Notes: a model not told the origin generated them from the sequence alone. Numbered from the stretch's first letter, positions 18,193 to 28,211 are shown. The stretch is DNA of 64,000 bases from Pseudoalteromonas sp. DL-6 (GCF_004328665.1 NZ_CP019770.1:2480001-2544000); one strand, 5' to 3'. Made by a program: numbers and translations.

Positions 18193-20937
18193 TTAAAAAT
18201 CGTATGTAAGTTGGAAATAGAGAAAACGTCCCACTGCATTATAAGTCTGCTGATCAAAGTTGATATTGACGTTTACCAGCGAAATGGGTGGTTGTTTATC
18301 AAACAAGTTATTGATGCCCATACGCCAACCTAATCCACTGTCCGATTTATAACCTGTCGAAAGATTATGATAAAACATTGAGCCAATATGGCGTGGTGCA
18401 TTAAGATAGATTTCGTTGGTATCGCCAATGTACCTCAAAGAATACGCAGCCGACCAATTATCATACGCCCACTGAGCTGAAACGCTCCCTTTGAATTCAG
18501 GATAGGACTCTCTTACACCTGAACTGCCTTTTTTATTCACACTAAGACGACTGCCATCCGCCAGAGAAGAGACTTCCTCTAAAGCATTCAATTTCGAAAC
18601 ACTGCTGCTAAGATCCCATTCACCAAAATCACTAATAAATGTATAACGAACCACAGTATCTACGCCTGAAACTTCAGTACTGTTGAGATTTACTGGACCA
18701 TCAACAATATTCAGCAATTCACCATTAGCAGTACGGCTAATAACATTACAATTGCGTCCATTGAAGGCACATAAATCCAGCAAGTTTTGCGGACCAAAAG
18801 CACTGATTGTATTATCAATTTTTATACGGTACCAATCGGTAGTAACACTAAAACCATCAAGCCCTGCTGGCGTATATACAAAACCAGTAGAGATATTTTC
18901 AGAGGTTTCTGGTTCCAATAATTTGTTGCCACCGACTAAAATTGGCACATTTGAATCTTGCTGACGATAATTTGCGGGTACGCTGGAACAACCTGGCAAC
19001 CCCTTGTTGATATCGCAAGGGTCTATAACCGGAGCAAAAGCGGCGCGCTCACCTTCATATAACTCCAGAAGTGAAGGTGCACGGAAACCTTCTGACCAAG
19101 TTGCACGCAGCATGAAATCTGTTATGGGACGATATAAAATACCTACCTTGCTATTAGTTGTACTACCAAATGTGCTGTAATCAGATAACCGACTAGCAAG
19201 GTTTAATTCCAGAGCTTCTCCAAATGCACTGTTTTCGAGTAGTGGGATGTTTAATTCAATATAAGCTTCATACAAATCATACTCGCCAACAGTTCCAGTA
19301 CGCGGTGATGAAGATGTAGTTCGATATTGATTAACTCGTGGTTTCGCATTAATAATATTGTCTGGGATATCAACACCATTTTCTTTACGGTACTCGGCAC
19401 CAATTGCCAGTAAAACGTCCCCAGCCGGTAACTCCGCAATTGCATTAGTTAAATTAAATCTAAAATGCTGTTGCTCTGTTTTATTCTCATCAATACCTGT
19501 GAAATTGATATAGTTAACCATCGCCGATGTGAGAGGATTAAATAGATTCACAGGTACACAACCGGACGATAAATCACTAATATCGGCCACTATCCCACTG
19601 CTGTTACATGCTCTCATCCCTAGCGCAAGCTTATCTAAGTGCAGCTGATTTTTTGAAGTAAATGTACCTTTATTTTCAGCCCAAGACGCAAAAGCATCCC
19701 ATTGCCAACCTAACGGCAAAAAGCCCTCTAAGCCAACCCCAACACGAGTTGTTTCTACTTTTTGTTCATTCACTCGCAAACCATTATCAGTGAAAAAATT
19801 TCTCAGTCCAAAATCACTACCTGAGAATTCAATACCGAACGGATTGACTCTACTATCATTGGCGATAACAAAACCACGCGAACCAGTAATTACTGGTACA
19901 GCAGCCGAAAACTGCTGATCTGATTTCCGGATATTATGCAGCAGCTCAAACCGTATACTCGTTCCTTCGAAAACTTGAGTGTCCGGCAATTGAAAAGTTG
20001 CCTGGCCAAATAAACTTAATCGCTCATTTGGACCAACAACATAATTATCATGGTAACGATTAAAACGGTCGTTGCTACTAGCCGCGCGCCAACTATTTAA
20101 TGAGTTACCATCCGAACCTGGATCTCGTGTTATACCGATTGAAGGCACAGAAAAATCAAACAAACCTTCAAGCTTAGACTCCCGAAAAAGACCTTCAGAG
20201 CTACCTAAAGGTAACCCATTTAATGGCACTGCTGTTAAACTACGATCCTGGGTATAAACTGGTTCCTGATTCGAATAACTGGCAGAAAACATCAGGTTGT
20301 GGTCGTTAAAGTCGTGCCCCAATAGCAGATCAAAATTTCTCGTTTCACGATCATTTTCTCCCGAAATACCGTAATAGGCTTTTACTTGGGCACCATCATA
20401 ATTTTTAATAGTGTGGATATTCACCACACCGGCAATAGCATCGGCTCCGTAAATCGCAGTTGCACCATCTTGCAACACTTCAATCTGATCAATAATGGCG
20501 AATGGGATCGTATTTAAATCGACGAAATCACGAAAACCACGACTGCCCGCGCCATTAACCCAGCGGTTCCCATTGACAAGTATAAGCGAACGATTTTCAC
20601 CTAAATTACGTAAGTTAATACTTGCAGTACCATGACTAGTTCCGGCAGAACCATTATCATTCAAACTGGCACCAACCGAAGGTAACTCCTGTAAAAACTC
20701 ACCAATTGAGAGTGCTCCCTTAATGTCCAGTTGATCTCTGTCAAAACTCTGTATTGGACTTCCTTCCGCTTCATCTCTTCTCATGATGCGAGAACCAGTA
20801 ATGGCTATTACTTCTAATTTTGAATTTGGCTCTTCCTTTTCTACAGTTTGTTCCGCCCGAACAGACTGACTGGAAATAGTAAAGACTGCACTGATGGCAA
20901 TTGCCAACGCAGATAATGGGTAGTTGAAATTCGACAT
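18193..20937 (-). CDS. TonB-dependent outer-membrane receptor
   Basis: This energised outer-membrane channel has 914 residues. It has a signal peptide (MSNFNYPLSALAIAISAVF, with cleavage after VRA), an N-terminal plug (GSRIMRRDEAEGSPIQSFDR, IEVLQDGATAIYGADAIAG, VVNI) and a long beta-barrel ending in aromatic residues (YFQLTYDF), as needed for outer-membrane insertion. The TonB-box region near EVIAITGS is typical of marine receptors for amino-acid or peptide ligands. It lies upstream of and in line with the deformylase and transporter genes, and is divergent from the LysR gene, which probably controls it. Confidence 0.92.
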   Translation of the reverse strand: MSNFNYPLSALAIAISAVFTISSQSVRAEQTVEKEEPNSKLEVIAITGSRIMRRDEAEGSPIQSFDRDQLDIKGALSIGEFLQELPSVGASLNDNGSAGTSHGTASINLRNLGENRSLILVNGNRWVNGAGSRGFRDFVDLNTIPFAIIDQIEVLQDGATAIYGADAIAGVVNIHTIKNYDGAQVKAYYGISGENDRETRNFDLLLGHDFNDHNLMFSASYSNQEPVYTQDRSLTAVPLNGLPLGSSEGLFRESKLEGLFDFSVPSIGITRDPGSDGNSLNSWRAASSNDRFNRYHDNYVVGPNERLSLFGQATFQLPDTQVFEGTSIRFELLHNIRKSDQQFSAAVPVITGSRGFVIANDSRVNPFGIEFSGSDFGLRNFFTDNGLRVNEQKVETTRVGVGLEGFLPLGWQWDAFASWAENKGTFTSKNQLHLDKLALGMRACNSSGIVADISDLSSGCVPVNLFNPLTSAMVNYINFTGIDENKTEQQHFRFNLTNAIAELPAGDVLLAIGAEYRKENGVDIPDNIINAKPRVNQYRTTSSSPRTGTVGEYDLYEAYIELNIPLLENSAFGEALELNLASRLSDYSTFGSTTNSKVGILYRPITDFMLRATWSEGFRAPSLLELYEGERAAFAPVIDPCDINKGLPGCSSVPANYRQQDSNVPILVGGNKLLEPETSENISTGFVYTPAGLDGFSVTTDWYRIKIDNTISAFGPQNLLDLCAFNGRNCNVISRTANGELLNIVDGPVNLNSTEVSGVDTVVRYTFISDFGEWDLSSSVSKLNALEEVSSLADGSRLSVNKKGSSGVRESYPEFKGSVSAQWAYDNWSAAYSLRYIGDTNEIYLNAPRHIGSMFYHNLSTGYKSDSGLGWRMGINNLFDKQPPISLVNVNINFDQQTYNAVGRFLYFQLTYDF

Positions 20938-21126
20938 AGGTATCTCCCGTTGATGCTTTTTGTTTGGTTATCGAAAACACTCTAGTAAAAGGAAATTATC
21001 AATGCAATATTATAATTAAGTGCAATGACTCAATAACATTTTGTTATTAACAAAGCATTTTGTTATTGTTGAATTCGAAGACAAATATTCTTAGTATCAG
21101 AAATGAGATAGATATGGATTACTGGC

Positions 21127-22029
21127 ATGCGAATGAAAAATATTAATCTAAAGAGCCTAGAAGCTTTCCGCGCTATTATGCAAACAGGGTCTGCAACTGC
21201 TGCTGCACGCCAGTTGGGTTTGACTCAACCAGGAATAAGTCGGCTTTTAGCGAGCCTAGAGCTACTTGTTGGGTTCCAATTGTTTTATAGAGAACATAGC
21301 AGACTAATTGCAACTGATGAAGCCAAGCTTCTGACATCCGAAATTGATTTGTTATTGAATAATGCGGACCGCTTCTTAGCCTTAGCGCGCAACCTCCATA
21401 AAACAGAAACAGGCTCCTTAACCATCGTTGCACCGCAAAGTTTTAGCTCTGGTCCACTAGCAGATGTAGTGGCAAGTTTTATTCAACTGTACCCAAAAAT
21501 TTCAGTGAGTATAGAATCTCATAGCCCCCTGACTGCCAGAGATTTGGTCGCACAGCGTTCTATTGACTGTGGCTTTATTCAATTACCGGAAAATCATCCC
21601 GGACTAATTGTAAAAACCATGCTTGATAGCGAGCTAGTTTGCATGATACCGGCTGAACATTCTCTCAATAACCGAACAAGTGTGAACTTAACTGACCTTA
21701 GCCATGAACCCCTAATCATGCTTGGACAAGGTCGACCTTCGCGACAAAAGTTGGAAAAGCTATTTCAACAAAATGGTGTTATACCAAAGATCCGACTGGA
21801 AACGCATAGTATTGCAACAGCATGCGCTTATGTTCAACGACAACTAGGGATTGCTATTATTAATAGGGTATTAGCTCAACAATATCTGAATAATCAGTTG
21901 AAGCTGGTACCACTAGAGCCTACCATTTACCACCAATATGGCTTTATTTATTCTGCATACGCGCCCATACCAAGACTCGTAGCTGTCTTTTGTCAACACT
22001 GTACTCAGTTCTTCTCTATAAACGACTAA
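21127..22029 (+). CDS. LysR-family transcriptional regulator
   Basis: The 300-residue protein has an N-terminal winged HTH (LKSLEAFRAIMQTGSATAAA, then RQLGLTQPGISRLLASLE) and a C-terminal effector-binding domain (LTIVAPQSFSSGPLADVVAS). It resembles the OccR/NocR branch, which controls amino-acid or opine catabolism. It is transcribed away from the TonB receptor gene across a 189-bp gap (20938-21126) that should hold both promoters and the operator. No good Shine-Dalgarno precedes ATG 21127; ATG 21133 is equally possible. It is probably the activator of the receptor-deformylase-transporter operon in response to the imported ligand. Confidence 0.88.
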   Translation: MRMKNINLKSLEAFRAIMQTGSATAAARQLGLTQPGISRLLASLELLVGFQLFYREHSRLIATDEAKLLTSEIDLLLNNADRFLALARNLHKTETGSLTIVAPQSFSSGPLADVVASFIQLYPKISVSIESHSPLTARDLVAQRSIDCGFIQLPENHPGLIVKTMLDSELVCMIPAEHSLNNRTSVNLTDLSHEPLIMLGQGRPSRQKLEKLFQQNGVIPKIRLETHSIATACAYVQRQLGIAIINRVLAQQYLNNQLKLVPLEPTIYHQYGFIYSAYAPIPRLVAVFCQHCTQFFSIND

Positions 22030-22792
22030 GTCTTTTGCTCGTTTCTACTTATTTTTAATGACAATCTGCCAATACTCTATTTCTTGTAGGCAATTGGCAT
22101 TATGAGTTTTCAGTATTGATAACTTCTACTTACATATTCCGCCCATAACAACATAGGTGGTAATTATTAGAACTTCATATTCAAACTGACTAAAGCGGAG
22201 AAAAATAAGTAGGCTTTTACTCTAGCTCGGCTGAATGCTCTACAGTGTTGGGTTGTTCATATTGGTGGTAGTTTTGCATTATTGAATGCTAACTCTGGAA
22301 TTGGACACAGATCACTATTAGTTTTAACCCAAAGCCCCTAGCAAACCGATGACTAAACTGCTGCTGTCATATTCATGCAGCCGAACATTTTTATTGCACC
22401 ATTATTTAATAAGTTAACAAACATTCTAAATAAACGTCTGGCCAATTACACCTAGCTTTACCTAATGTTCCATGGCAATAGTGACTCAAAGTTATCCGGC
22501 TGTTCAGCAATATGTTACAAGTAATTAGAAATATAACCATGCACTGCAAGGTCACTTACTTTTGCAGTTTCAACAAGACTATAGAGTATGACGCTGACCC
22601 AATAACATATATTTGAGAATAGCTAGTTTTTTCGGTTATGTGTATATCCAAGGACTATCCACTTAGTTCAAACAACCACATTATATGTGGTTATCTATTT
22701 TTAATTGATTAGTACCTTATCGGCTTAGAACAAACTGCTTGCTCAAGCAACCTTTAGAATTATAATACCCGATAATCTGACTTTCTTATGTT
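22030..22792. other. Non-coding AT-rich stretch, nothing recognised
   Basis: There is no sustained reading frame on either strand between the LysR gene and the IS1595 remnant. I see no tRNA, CRISPR or strong hairpin. It is probably decayed insertion DNA. Confidence 0.5.
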
Positions 22793-23279
22793 GAAACGAA
22801 ATATAAACTTATCTAAATAATAATTAAGTTGCTTAGCCTTTACCGCGCCTTGATACGTACCTAAAGCCATCTTTTACATAATGATGAGACTCGATGTATC
22901 CCAGCCATTATTTCATTTTCAGGTACAAATGAACCTAAAAGCACTATCCGGTTATGCTTATTGCCCTGTTGATTTTTAATAGATGATTTTGAATGACACC
23001 ATCTATTAATGTTTCGTCAACCTCTACGATGCTGGATAGTTTATCTCTTTCAAGAGCAACCATGACATTTCTTAACTTGTGCATTAAAGACCTAGCAGTT
23101 TTATAACTCCCAAGACCTAATAGCCTTTAACCCCCAAGAGCGCTGACACTATTCTTTTTATTTGTAATAAACCAGACAGCTGCAAATCAACTTTTTTCAT
23201 CATGGAACCAATCAGCAAGTTCACCCCAATTTGTAGGATAGTAGACGCCAGCTTTAAATAAATACGATGAAATTTTCAT
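22793..23279 (-). pseudogene. Remnant of an IS1595-family transposase
   Basis: Minus-strand translation in broken frames gives KISSYLFKAGVYYPTNW, LLGLGSYKTARSLMHKLR, ALERDKLSSIVEVDETLIDG and HRVSSLCKRWL, then after a frameshift GTYQGAVKAKQLNYYLDKF and IFRFN. These match IS1595 blocks in order: the SYKTAWxxLHKLR region, the first catalytic aspartate in VEVDET, and the C-terminal GTYQGxVxxxxLxxYLDEFxFRFNR. The middle of the DDE domain is deleted and several stops interrupt it. Confidence 0.8.
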
Positions 23280-23342
23280 CACTACATATTGACGCTGGTA
23301 GCGCTAAATTGATACCACAAAGTACTTACACTTGTATTATTC

Positions 23343-23981
23343 CTAACTCCAAGCTTGAGAAAATTCATCATCTTTGAAAGCTTCTGCAAGCCCTGTAATT
23401 TGTTGCATTCTCAGTACTTCATCCGCATCCATGCCTAGCTCTTTTTGAATCTTCTCATTACTCCAATTTGAGTTTTTAAGCTCTATTACGAGCTTAGCAG
23501 TCAGCTCTACTTGATGACTTCCTCTAGCAATATTATGTCTAACCGATGTTGCTACATTCTCTAAAGTTGATTTATTTAAAATAACACATGGTATATAGTC
23601 AATGCCTATGCTCTTTAAAATAGCAAAGCGATGAGCGCCATCAACAACAGTATATATACCTTTATCTTTAGTTTTATTAACAACAATAGGCATAGTCAGG
23701 CCATCTTGCTCAATTGAATGGCGTAAAAGCTCAAACTCTAAAGGTGCAACTAAGTTAGGGTTATAGTGATTTTCCTTAATACTATTGACATGTAAAAGCT
23801 GTAATCTGGTAACAGGGAATGGACTTTTAATCCAATCAGATAATAACGTAACAATATGATTATAAAACTCAACTTTTTTATCGCTTTGGAGCTCTTTAAA
23901 GGATGTAAAGTCCTTTAAATCTCTAATTATTTCGTTATATGGTAGTGATTCTTTTACTTCAAATTGGTTTTGCATGTTCAC
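23343..23981 (-). CDS. IbrB-like ParB/Srx-fold protein
   Basis: The 212-residue protein has a ParB N-terminal-like domain (sulfiredoxin fold). It includes HYNPNLVAPLEFELLRHSIE, GLTMPIVVNKTKDKGIYTVV and DGAHRFAILKSIGIDYIPCV, followed by a helical tail with an HTH-like LQKELGMDADEVLRM-type segment. It directly follows a DUF3440 PAPS-reductase-like gene with a 4-base overlap. This pairing is the one described for IbrA/IbrB in E. coli, named for activating immunoglobulin-binding eib genes. No eib-like gene is visible here, and the true activity of the pair is unknown. The DNA is much more AT-rich than the ICE backbone, a sign of recent import. Confidence 0.75.
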   Translation of the reverse strand: MNMQNQFEVKESLPYNEIIRDLKDFTSFKELQSDKKVEFYNHIVTLLSDWIKSPFPVTRLQLLHVNSIKENHYNPNLVAPLEFELLRHSIEQDGLTMPIVVNKTKDKGIYTVVDGAHRFAILKSIGIDYIPCVILNKSTLENVATSVRHNIARGSHQVELTAKLVIELKNSNWSNEKIQKELGMDADEVLRMQQITGLAEAFKDDEFSQAWS

Positions 23982-25189
23982 TCCTTTCTAAGGTAATTTT
24001 CATAAAGGGTTTTATAGTGCTCAGTCAAAGACTTTGTCTGCCCAAATGAAAGGCCACGACACCAATAGTCATTTTTTATTAAAACCTTGCAAATACGCCT
24101 CCAGCTTGGCACTTTTTTACTGTTTTCTAGTTTTACATTTGCATAGTCTGGGATCTTTTTTATTCCAAAACTTTTACGATTATGCCGCCACCACATTAAA
24201 AATTTGAATATTCTTTCCCTATAATGATTTGCTAATGGGGGGGGCATTGTATTTAGCAAATACTTACTGTATTGCCTAAAAGTATAGCCAGGAGGTAAAT
24301 CAAAACGATAATAGCCAAGAATATGACCTTGTGTTTTACTATAGCGAGCACCAAAGTTACATCCCTCAACTCGCTCTACTAGTTTTTGCCATGTGTTAGG
24401 TTCAAGTATTTGATACAACCACAAGCCTTTTCTTTGATCATCTCCAAAAGGTTGGCATAGCCTTTGTTGGGATAAACTGACCCCCGCTTTTTGCATAAGA
24501 TCATATGTTCTATTGTAATCCCATTGTTTTTTACCATTAGCAATCCAAACATCTTTCGTTTTCCAATCATAGATTGGATAAAAAGAATACACTTTATCTT
24601 CGAGCTTAGTGCTCCATTGTATTTCTAAAAACTTAGCTTTATGTTTATTTTTTATAGTTCTGTATCTATTAAGTGACTCGTCTGCACGAATTCCAATTAA
24701 TATACCAACAGGGGATTCTTTTTGTTTTTGGTACCATTTTGCAAATTCAATTACAAACTCTTCAAACTCCATACCAATTTTAAAAAATGGGAAATAGTTA
24801 ATATCTGATATGACTCCGGGTTGTATAGGAATTTCTCTTACCCATTTTGAATTATAGTCTTTATCCCAACAACACCACTTCGGCTGAAACTGGGAAGCAG
24901 CGTTTCTCAAGCTTATTGGCAAACAAATCCAATACGGATTAATCTTGCCTGTTTTAACCATTCTTGTGATAAAATCAATGGTGTTTTGGTACTGAGCTTC
25001 AAAATCTACAATCAAAACATCAACAGGTAAACGATTTAGCTCTTCAGCTTTTTGAATTGTTAAATTTAATAAAGCCCCGGAATCTTTACCCCCTGAAAAA
25101 GACACGTAAAAATGTTTAAAGTGACTAAAAATGTAGTCAATACGCTCACATGCAGCAGAGTACACATCTATCCCTAAATAGTGTTTCAT
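23978..25189 (-). CDS. IbrA-like PP-loop (PAPS-reductase family, DUF3440) protein
   Basis: The 403-residue protein begins with a PP-loop ATP-pyrophosphatase motif, SFSGGKDSGALLNL (SGGKDS at 32-37). WICLPISLRNAASQFQPKWC, the GIRADESLNRYR block and the C-terminal DUF3440 region with MWWRHNRKSFGIKKIPDYAN follow. PP-loop enzymes activate a carbonyl, nucleotide or sulfur acceptor through adenylation; the family includes PAPS reductase and the DNA-phosphorothioation protein DndC. The length and the ParB-like partner match IbrA. The substrate is unknown. AT-rich codon use sets the gene apart from the tra genes. Confidence 0.8.
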   Translation of the reverse strand: MKHYLGIDVYSAACERIDYIFSHFKHFYVSFSGGKDSGALLNLTIQKAEELNRLPVDVLIVDFEAQYQNTIDFITRMVKTGKINPYWICLPISLRNAASQFQPKWCCWDKDYNSKWVREIPIQPGVISDINYFPFFKIGMEFEEFVIEFAKWYQKQKESPVGILIGIRADESLNRYRTIKNKHKAKFLEIQWSTKLEDKVYSFYPIYDWKTKDVWIANGKKQWDYNRTYDLMQKAGVSLSQQRLCQPFGDDQRKGLWLYQILEPNTWQKLVERVEGCNFGARYSKTQGHILGYYRFDLPPGYTFRQYSKYLLNTMPPPLANHYRERIFKFLMWWRHNRKSFGIKKIPDYANVKLENSKKVPSWRRICKVLIKNDYWCRGLSFGQTKSLTEHYKTLYENYLRKE

Positions 25190-25302
25190 TACTTTCCCTA
25201 CTTTGGATAAATTTTAATGTAGTGATAAAAATACAAGCTTACTTAAAAATAGATAAGGCAAGCCCTTAAGTTAAAGTAAGTTTTTGATATAAAATAAAAA
25301 CC

Positions 25303-25992
25303 TTATCCTTTAATAAAGTGGGTATAGCTTGGCGTTAATAATGCTTTTGTGAAAACGACGCCTTCATGGATAAAAGTTAATTGTGAATGTATATTTTTAA
25401 AGTCATCTAATGTGTTATTTGTCACTACGATAGTCATGTTTTTAGCTAGCATATCTTTTAAAAGATCAAGTAAGTCTTTTTTTGTCTTTGAGTTAACTTT
25501 TAGGAAAGGTCTATCTAATATTAATACCTTAGGGTTTTGTAAAATTATCCTCGCAAACCTTACTCGTTGAATTTGGCTCAATGAAAGCTCATGGATATAA
25601 CATTTTGCGTAATGGCTCATTCCAACTTTAGCAATCGCTTCATTTACAAGGCTTTTTACATGCACTCCGCTTTTATTGGACAATTCGGAGCAATTAAAGC
25701 TAGCAAATTTAACAAGATTAAAAACAGTAACAGGATAGTGCTCATTTTCTTCATCAAACTTAGGTAAAAATAAAATATCATTACGGTCCACGCCTAAATA
25801 AACGACTTCCCCCTCGTCTGGTTTTTCTTCGCCGCGTAATAGTTTTACCAAATTATTTAACACGGATTGATTAAAACTAATTATAATTGCTAGCTGGCCT
25901 TTCAATATATTTAGATCAATATTACTAATTGAGCCATTAGTGTTTCTTGCGAAGGAGATATTCCTTAAGCTTATACAACAGCCAGTGCTCAT
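25303..25992 (-). CDS. ABC ATPase-like protein without catalytic motifs (pseudo-ATPase)
   Basis: The 229-residue intact frame aligns along its length with ZnuC/MntA-type ABC ATPases: VTVFNLVKFASF, VGMSHYAKCYIHELSLSQIQ, RVRFARIILQNPKVLILDRP. Every nucleotide motif is changed. Walker A has become SFNQSVLNN (39-47) with no GK; the signature LSGGQ is LSLSQ (136-140); the Walker B glutamate is Arg161 (LILDRP); the H-loop VTHD is VTNN (190-193). No permease gene is adjacent. It starts 113 bases upstream of the ibrA-like gene on the same strand, so it may be co-transcribed with it. An open frame despite total motif loss argues for a retained non-ATPase role. Confidence 0.75.
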   Translation of the reverse strand: MSTGCCISLRNISFARNTNGSISNIDLNILKGQLAIIISFNQSVLNNLVKLLRGEEKPDEGEVVYLGVDRNDILFLPKFDEENEHYPVTVFNLVKFASFNCSELSNKSGVHVKSLVNEAIAKVGMSHYAKCYIHELSLSQIQRVRFARIILQNPKVLILDRPFLKVNSKTKKDLLDLLKDMLAKNMTIVVTNNTLDDFKNIHSQLTFIHEGVVFTKALLTPSYTHFIKG

Positions 25993-26425
25993 TGCTAATC
26001 CTCCTAAAAATGCTAATCTTGTAAAATTTGATTAACGTGTACATTTTTTAAAATAATCTCACTCTCGGTAGCTATTGCACCAATACAGTCTACCTTCAAT
26101 AAAATAACCCATGAAAATGACAAATGACTATCATCAAATTCAGTTCATATATTTATTTTTTGTGGATATAGATTGATGAAAAAATCAATCAAAAACCCTG
26201 CTGGTACAATTACCACAACCGTCAGAATAAAAACAAAACCATAAATATCATATAGTTAACCCACCACCTCTTGTATGTATAAACTTCAATTTTATTAACA
26301 AGAAATTATCCTCTTTTGTTAATTCCACTTTCTTGTATCAAATAATTAAAAGTGATAGTTATTTAGTTAACTCAAATGTGGATTTTTGCATTTTTTGTAA
26401 TGATATTTTGAAAAAAATAAGGTAA
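25993..26425. other. AT-rich intergenic region between divergent genes
   Basis: This 433-bp gap separates the minus-strand pseudo-ABC gene from the plus-strand HTH gene, so it should hold promoters for both. AT-rich -10-like hexamers are too frequent to assign one. A GGAG-type ribosome site precedes the ABC gene. No repeat or RNA gene was recognised. Confidence 0.4.
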
Positions 26426-26737
26426 ATGATGCTAATCAATAATTTACTAGATAAATTTAAAGCCAAAAAAGGGTTTACTACAGATAAGCAAATAGCCTAT
26501 GACTTATCAATTTCATGTCAAAAGCTATCTGCTGTAAGGCAGGGGTCTCGTTTTCTCACTGAAAAACAATTATTTTATTTATCTCAAGCAACTAACTGTA
26601 ACTATGAATTGGTTATACTTGATTTACTCATTCATAAAAGTAAATTTGATAAAACTGAAGTTGTGCTACAAATACTCTTTAATGAGCGATTATCCCATTA
26701 TTCCTACAACTTATTCGAAGACTACGGAAGTGCCTAA
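26426..26737 (+). CDS. Small phage-type helix-turn-helix protein (DUF3693-like)
   Basis: The 103-residue protein contains TTDKQIAYDLSISCQKLSAV (residues 18-37), then RQGSRFLTEKQLFYLSQATN. The DKQIAxxLxxSxxxxSxxRxG pattern is that of small regulators in vibrio filamentous phages and satellites, related to DUF3693. AATAAGGTAA lies before the ATG. The gene is AT-rich like the neighbouring ibrAB/ABC genes and divergent from them, so it may regulate them; that link is inference. Confidence 0.5.
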   Translation: MMLINNLLDKFKAKKGFTTDKQIAYDLSISCQKLSAVRQGSRFLTEKQLFYLSQATNCNYELVILDLLIHKSKFDKTEVVLQILFNERLSHYSYNLFEDYGSA

Positions 26738-26891
26738 TTCTATATTTTTTCAGTCTTACTGTTGTCAAGGGTTGGTATGGATAATCAAATTCAGAATTTA
26801 AGTAATCAACCTGAGTTCTGGATAAGAAATAGAAATACCGAAGGAACTAATTACTCGTTCTAGGATCCGATCGTTCGACCAAGTAAAGATA

Positions 26892-27750
26892 AGACCAAAA
26901 GGAACGAGCATGAATAAACTAGTAGAAAACTATTGTGATGTCGATGATTTTTGCACTTTGTTTGTTGATAAGTGGCAGCGTACCTTGTTGGAAAACGGGG
27001 ATATCAAGCGCCGCATAACTTGCAGGCTATCAACCGATGAGATAATAACGATAATTATTCACTTCCATCAGTCACATTACCGCGATTTCAAAAACTATTA
27101 TATTGATTCGTTTACCGTCAGCTCAGAGATTACTTTCCAGAGCTACTCAGTTACACGTGGTTTTAGGTATCACATCCAGTGTAGTGGTGCCGATGTGCAA
27201 CTATCTACCTCAAAGCTAGGTAAGCCCACCGGCATTCAGTTTGTCAACACCACTAAAATAGAGATCTGCCACATTATTCGAGCGAAAAGGAATCAAGTAT
27301 TTGCTTGTATGTCCACGCATGATAAGGACACCATCGCTTGGTCATTTATTTTTAAATTACATATTATTATCAATAATTTAGGTGCGATAGTTTCGCCTAA
27401 ACTAACAAAAGGTAATGTGGATGACCGATAGCCGGAGTCAGACATGACTGACTCCATCCTCGGTAAATTGTATGGCGATAAAGGTGTCGAACTAATAATC
27501 ACCGTGCGCAAAAACATGAAGAAAAATTCATATCTCTGTTGGATAGAGCGATTCTAAAAAAGCGGTTTGTTATTAAAACGGTAAATGACTAATTGAAAAA
27601 TATATCTTACTTTGGGCACTCCAGACACCGCAGCATTCATGGTTTTATGCTTAATCTGCTAGGTGGTTTAATCGCTTACTGTTTGAAAAAGGACAAGCCT
27701 TCCCTGGATTTAACAACCCAAAAATTTGAGCTGTTAAATGATAATAATTA
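26892..27750 (+). pseudogene. Broken IS982-family transposase
   Basis: The first frame (ATG 26910) gives MNKLVENYCDVDDFCTLFVD and STDEIITIIIHFHQSHYRDF, the IS982 N-terminus. After KGNVDDR the frame stops, then resumes with [39 protein letters not shown] and [20 protein letters not shown], matching the IS982 end blocks GVELITTVRKNMKK, NDQLKNISQIEHTRHRS and NLLAGLIAYxxxxxKPS. At least two frameshifts and several stops are present, and part of the DDE core is missing. It cannot move by itself. Confidence 0.85.
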
Positions 27751-28166
27751 GATGCTGGCTTAACCAGATCTCAGGTTAATCATGATTTTATAGTTGAAAC
27801 GGCGCTTTTAAAGCTCGTTCAAATGGGTGGCTATACTATAAGCTTTAGATGAAACAAGCACTAAGCAGAAACCCGCTATTAAAACAAGAGCTTTAGGGCT
27901 ATAGAAGTTTGCAAAAGGAATTGAGAAGAAAGAAATAGTCTAAATTATAAAAGCTAACTGAAAAAACTAAGCGATGTCATTGATATAAAAATAATTATAA
28001 TTTGACAAGATATGGAAGAATTATCAGAGATAATCCCCACTCTAACCGGACAGATAAAAAATAGTTAGCTAAGATAGCAATAGAAAACCCTAGCTTTGTA
28101 AGCTATTGTTATTTTATCAACAAATTTTTAGGTAATTTGTATTAGAGCACTGATTATTTTCAATTT
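27751..28166. other. Non-coding stretch after the IS982 remnant
   Basis: About 415 bases of AT-rich sequence without a sustained frame. It probably holds the promoter of the diguanylate cyclase gene. I could not identify a clear IS982 terminal inverted repeat in it. Confidence 0.4.
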
Positions 28167-28211
28167 ATGCGAATAGGTTTAGAAATAACTTTTACATTAA
28201 GGGTTTCAATT

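Noticed and set aside
23343..23981. Plasmid partition ParB
   Set aside because: There is no ParA partner and no parS-like repeats; the overlap with a DUF3440 PP-loop gene fits the IbrA/IbrB pairing instead.
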